From NCBI GenBank assembly GCA_028293685.1, contig JAQGOI010000034.1:1-16975 (forward strand): DNA of 16,975 bases, given 5' to 3'. A model generated the notes under the pieces. It was not told the DNA's origin, searched no databases, and saw only the letters and a list, made by a program, of their open reading frames with translations. The stretch is from Lysobacteraceae bacterium. Lineage in GTDB: Bacteria; Pseudomonadota; Gammaproteobacteria; Xanthomonadales; Xanthomonadaceae. Each line of letters starts with the position of its first letter. Within the stretch, counting starts at the first letter, position 1. The position numbers and the translations under genes are program-made. Shown here in pieces: positions 15,012 through 16,975 of this stretch.

Positions 15012-15997
15012 GGAACCTGCGGGCGCTGCGGCGCCGGTGAAGCGGGCACAACCGGCGCGGCTGGAGGGCCGGCAACAGCCTTCGATGCTGGCTTTGCCTC
15101 TTTCGCGTTCGGGACGGCCGCGCCGGCAGTACCCGCTCCTGCAATGGTGGGCGGTGCTGTCGCCACCATATGCAGCAGCAGGACATCGCGTCCACGGTCC
15201 AGTTGCGCGGCGGGCTTGAGTCGGCCGACAAGGTAGGCACGACTCTCGTCCGGCCGCAGTGCCTCGACGGTGCCCACGGCGAACCCGGCCGGGAAACGAC
15301 CGCCCAGGCCGGAGGTCAGCATGATGTCGCCCGGCTTGATGTCGCTGGACAGCGGGACGTTGGGCAGTTCCAGTCGATCGCCGCGACCTTTGCCGTAGGC
15401 GACCAGGCGCACGCCGGTGCGCGCGACCACGACCGGCACGGCGTGATCGGGGTCGGTGATCAGCAACACCGTCGCCGTGCCCGCCTTCACCGCGATGATC
15501 TGTCCGAGCAGGCCACCCGCGTCGATCACGGTTTGTCCCTCTTCGACGCCATCGCGACTGCCGGAACCCAGGATCAGGCGTTGCCGCGTCGGATCCAGGT
15601 CGATATCCAGGATGGGCGCCAGCTGCACGTCCAGCCGGGCCTGTTGGCCGGCGCCGAGCAGACCACGCAGGCGCGCGTTTTCGGCCGCAGCCGCCTGCAG
15701 ACGCGACAGGCGGGCGCCACTGATCAACAGGGCATTGCGCAGCACGCGGTTCTCGTTCGACAACCGCGAGCGCGTCGCCGCGTCCTCGCTCACGCTGTCG
15801 CCGATGCGCCCAGGCAGGCTGGCCAGCCACCACAACGGTTGGATGGCGATTTCGCTGCGTGCGCGGATCTGCGCCAGCCAGCCACCGCGGTGATCCAGCA
15901 CCATCAACGCAATGCCCAGCGCCAGGTAGGCCAGCAGCCGCAGGGTGTCGGTGACTTCGCCCGGTCGCGCGGCCGATGAGCCGGAGTAGGCGGACAT
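15008..15997 (-). CDS. mreC: Rod-shape-determining protein MreC
   Basis: Bitopic periplasmic scaffold protein of 329 residues that activates PBP2 and links it to MreB. A cytoplasmic N-terminus is followed by one membrane helix (about residues 19-36), a coiled coil (about 68-113, with SRLSNENRVLRNALL) and the beta-rich domain (about 120-275, with LILGSGSRDGVEEGQTVID and SGLGGRFPAGFAVGTVEAL). The last 45 or so residues are rich in Ala, Pro and Lys and look disordered. The ATG at 15997 is the only sensible start but has no clear Shine-Dalgarno sequence. It is separated from mreB by 144 bases and overlaps mreD by four. Confidence 0.95.
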   Translation of the reverse strand: MSAYSGSSAARPGEVTDTLRLLAYLALGIALMVLDHRGGWLAQIRARSEIAIQPLWWLASLPGRIGDSVSEDAATRSRLSNENRVLRNALLISGARLSRLQAAAAENARLRGLLGAGQQARLDVQLAPILDIDLDPTRQRLILGSGSRDGVEEGQTVIDAGGLLGQIIAVKAGTATVLLITDPDHAVPVVVARTGVRLVAYGKGRGDRLELPNVPLSSDIKPGDIMLTSGLGGRFPAGFAVGTVEALRPDESRAYLVGRLKPAAQLDRGRDVLLLHMVATAPPTIAGAGTAGAAVPNAKEAKPASKAVAGPPAAPVVPASPAPQRPQVP

Positions 15998-16117
15998 GTC
16001 AGATCGTCACGGGCAAAAACGACGACGCAGGCGCTGTTCGCCCAACAAGCGTGGGACTGGGGCGGGGATGGTGCTCACCTGGCAACACGATCATTCCAAA
16101 CACCGTCCCCAACGCGA

Positions 16118-16137
16118 TCTTCCCTCCGATGGGAAGA
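16118..16137 (-). other. Hairpin just after the mreB stop
   Basis: Perfect 7-base arms TCTTCCC and GGGAAGA around a 6-base loop, beginning four bases after the mreB stop on the minus strand. There is no T-tract, so full termination is unlikely. It could stabilise the abundant mreB message or lower expression of mreC relative to mreB, since MreB is usually needed in much higher amount. This role is inferred. Confidence 0.35.
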
Positions 16138-16141
16138 CAAT

Positions 16142-16975
<834 letters not shown>

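Overview
The window is about 17 kb of GC-rich DNA, almost all coding, from a gammaproteobacterium that most resembles the Xanthomonadales (Xanthomonas, Lysobacter or Luteimonas type). I base this on the gene order mreBCD-mrdA-rodA-mltB-rlpA-dacC-ybeD-lipB-lipA and on remembered xanthomonad homologues of LipA, LipB, MreD and RlpA. No database search was possible. It is a chromosomal housekeeping region, with no mobile element, CRISPR array, tRNA, rRNA or sign of recent transfer. The longest stretch without a gene is under 200 bases.

Layout, right to left (most genes are on the minus strand). From 16975 to 11463 is the elongation cluster for rod shape: mreB (its N-terminal part is outside the window), mreC, mreD, mrdA (PBP2) and rodA. 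From mreC onward the genes are coupled by GTGA or ATGA overlaps or a 4-base gap. From 11323 to 7517 is a peptidoglycan-remodelling group: mltB (lytic transglycosylase), rlpA (lipoprotein with a SPOR domain) and dacC (DD-carboxypeptidase), ending at a strong hairpin terminator. A plus-strand gene at 7137-7340 encodes a 67-residue membrane protein of unknown role and converges on the same terminator. From 7029 to 5064 is the lipoate unit ybeD-lipB-lipA. Next comes prc (4873-2678), a periplasmic tail-specific protease whose E. coli counterpart works on cell-wall enzymes. Then comes an Ada-like gene at 2537-1710 that lacks the N-terminal metal-binding domain of Ada. At the left end an AsnC/Lrp-type regulator (plus strand) is divergent from a YedA-type exporter, which overlaps the start of a RarD-type transporter that leaves the window at base 1.

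How they work together: MreB/C/D position RodA (glycosyltransferase) and PBP2 (transpeptidase) for sidewall synthesis. MltB, RlpA, DacC and probably Prc trim the wall or control the enzymes that do. LipB and LipA make the lipoyl cofactor for central-metabolism enzymes; their position beside dacC is a conserved arrangement also known in E. coli.

I did not find a previously undescribed system. The most interesting signals are regulatory. Several genes at the heads of transcription units (asnC, ybeD, mltB) have a -10-like hexamer only 6-7 bases before the start codon and no Shine-Dalgarno sequence, which suggests leaderless mRNAs, while genes inside the units usually have one. A perfect 17-base palindrome covers the predicted -10 element and start of the asnC gene.
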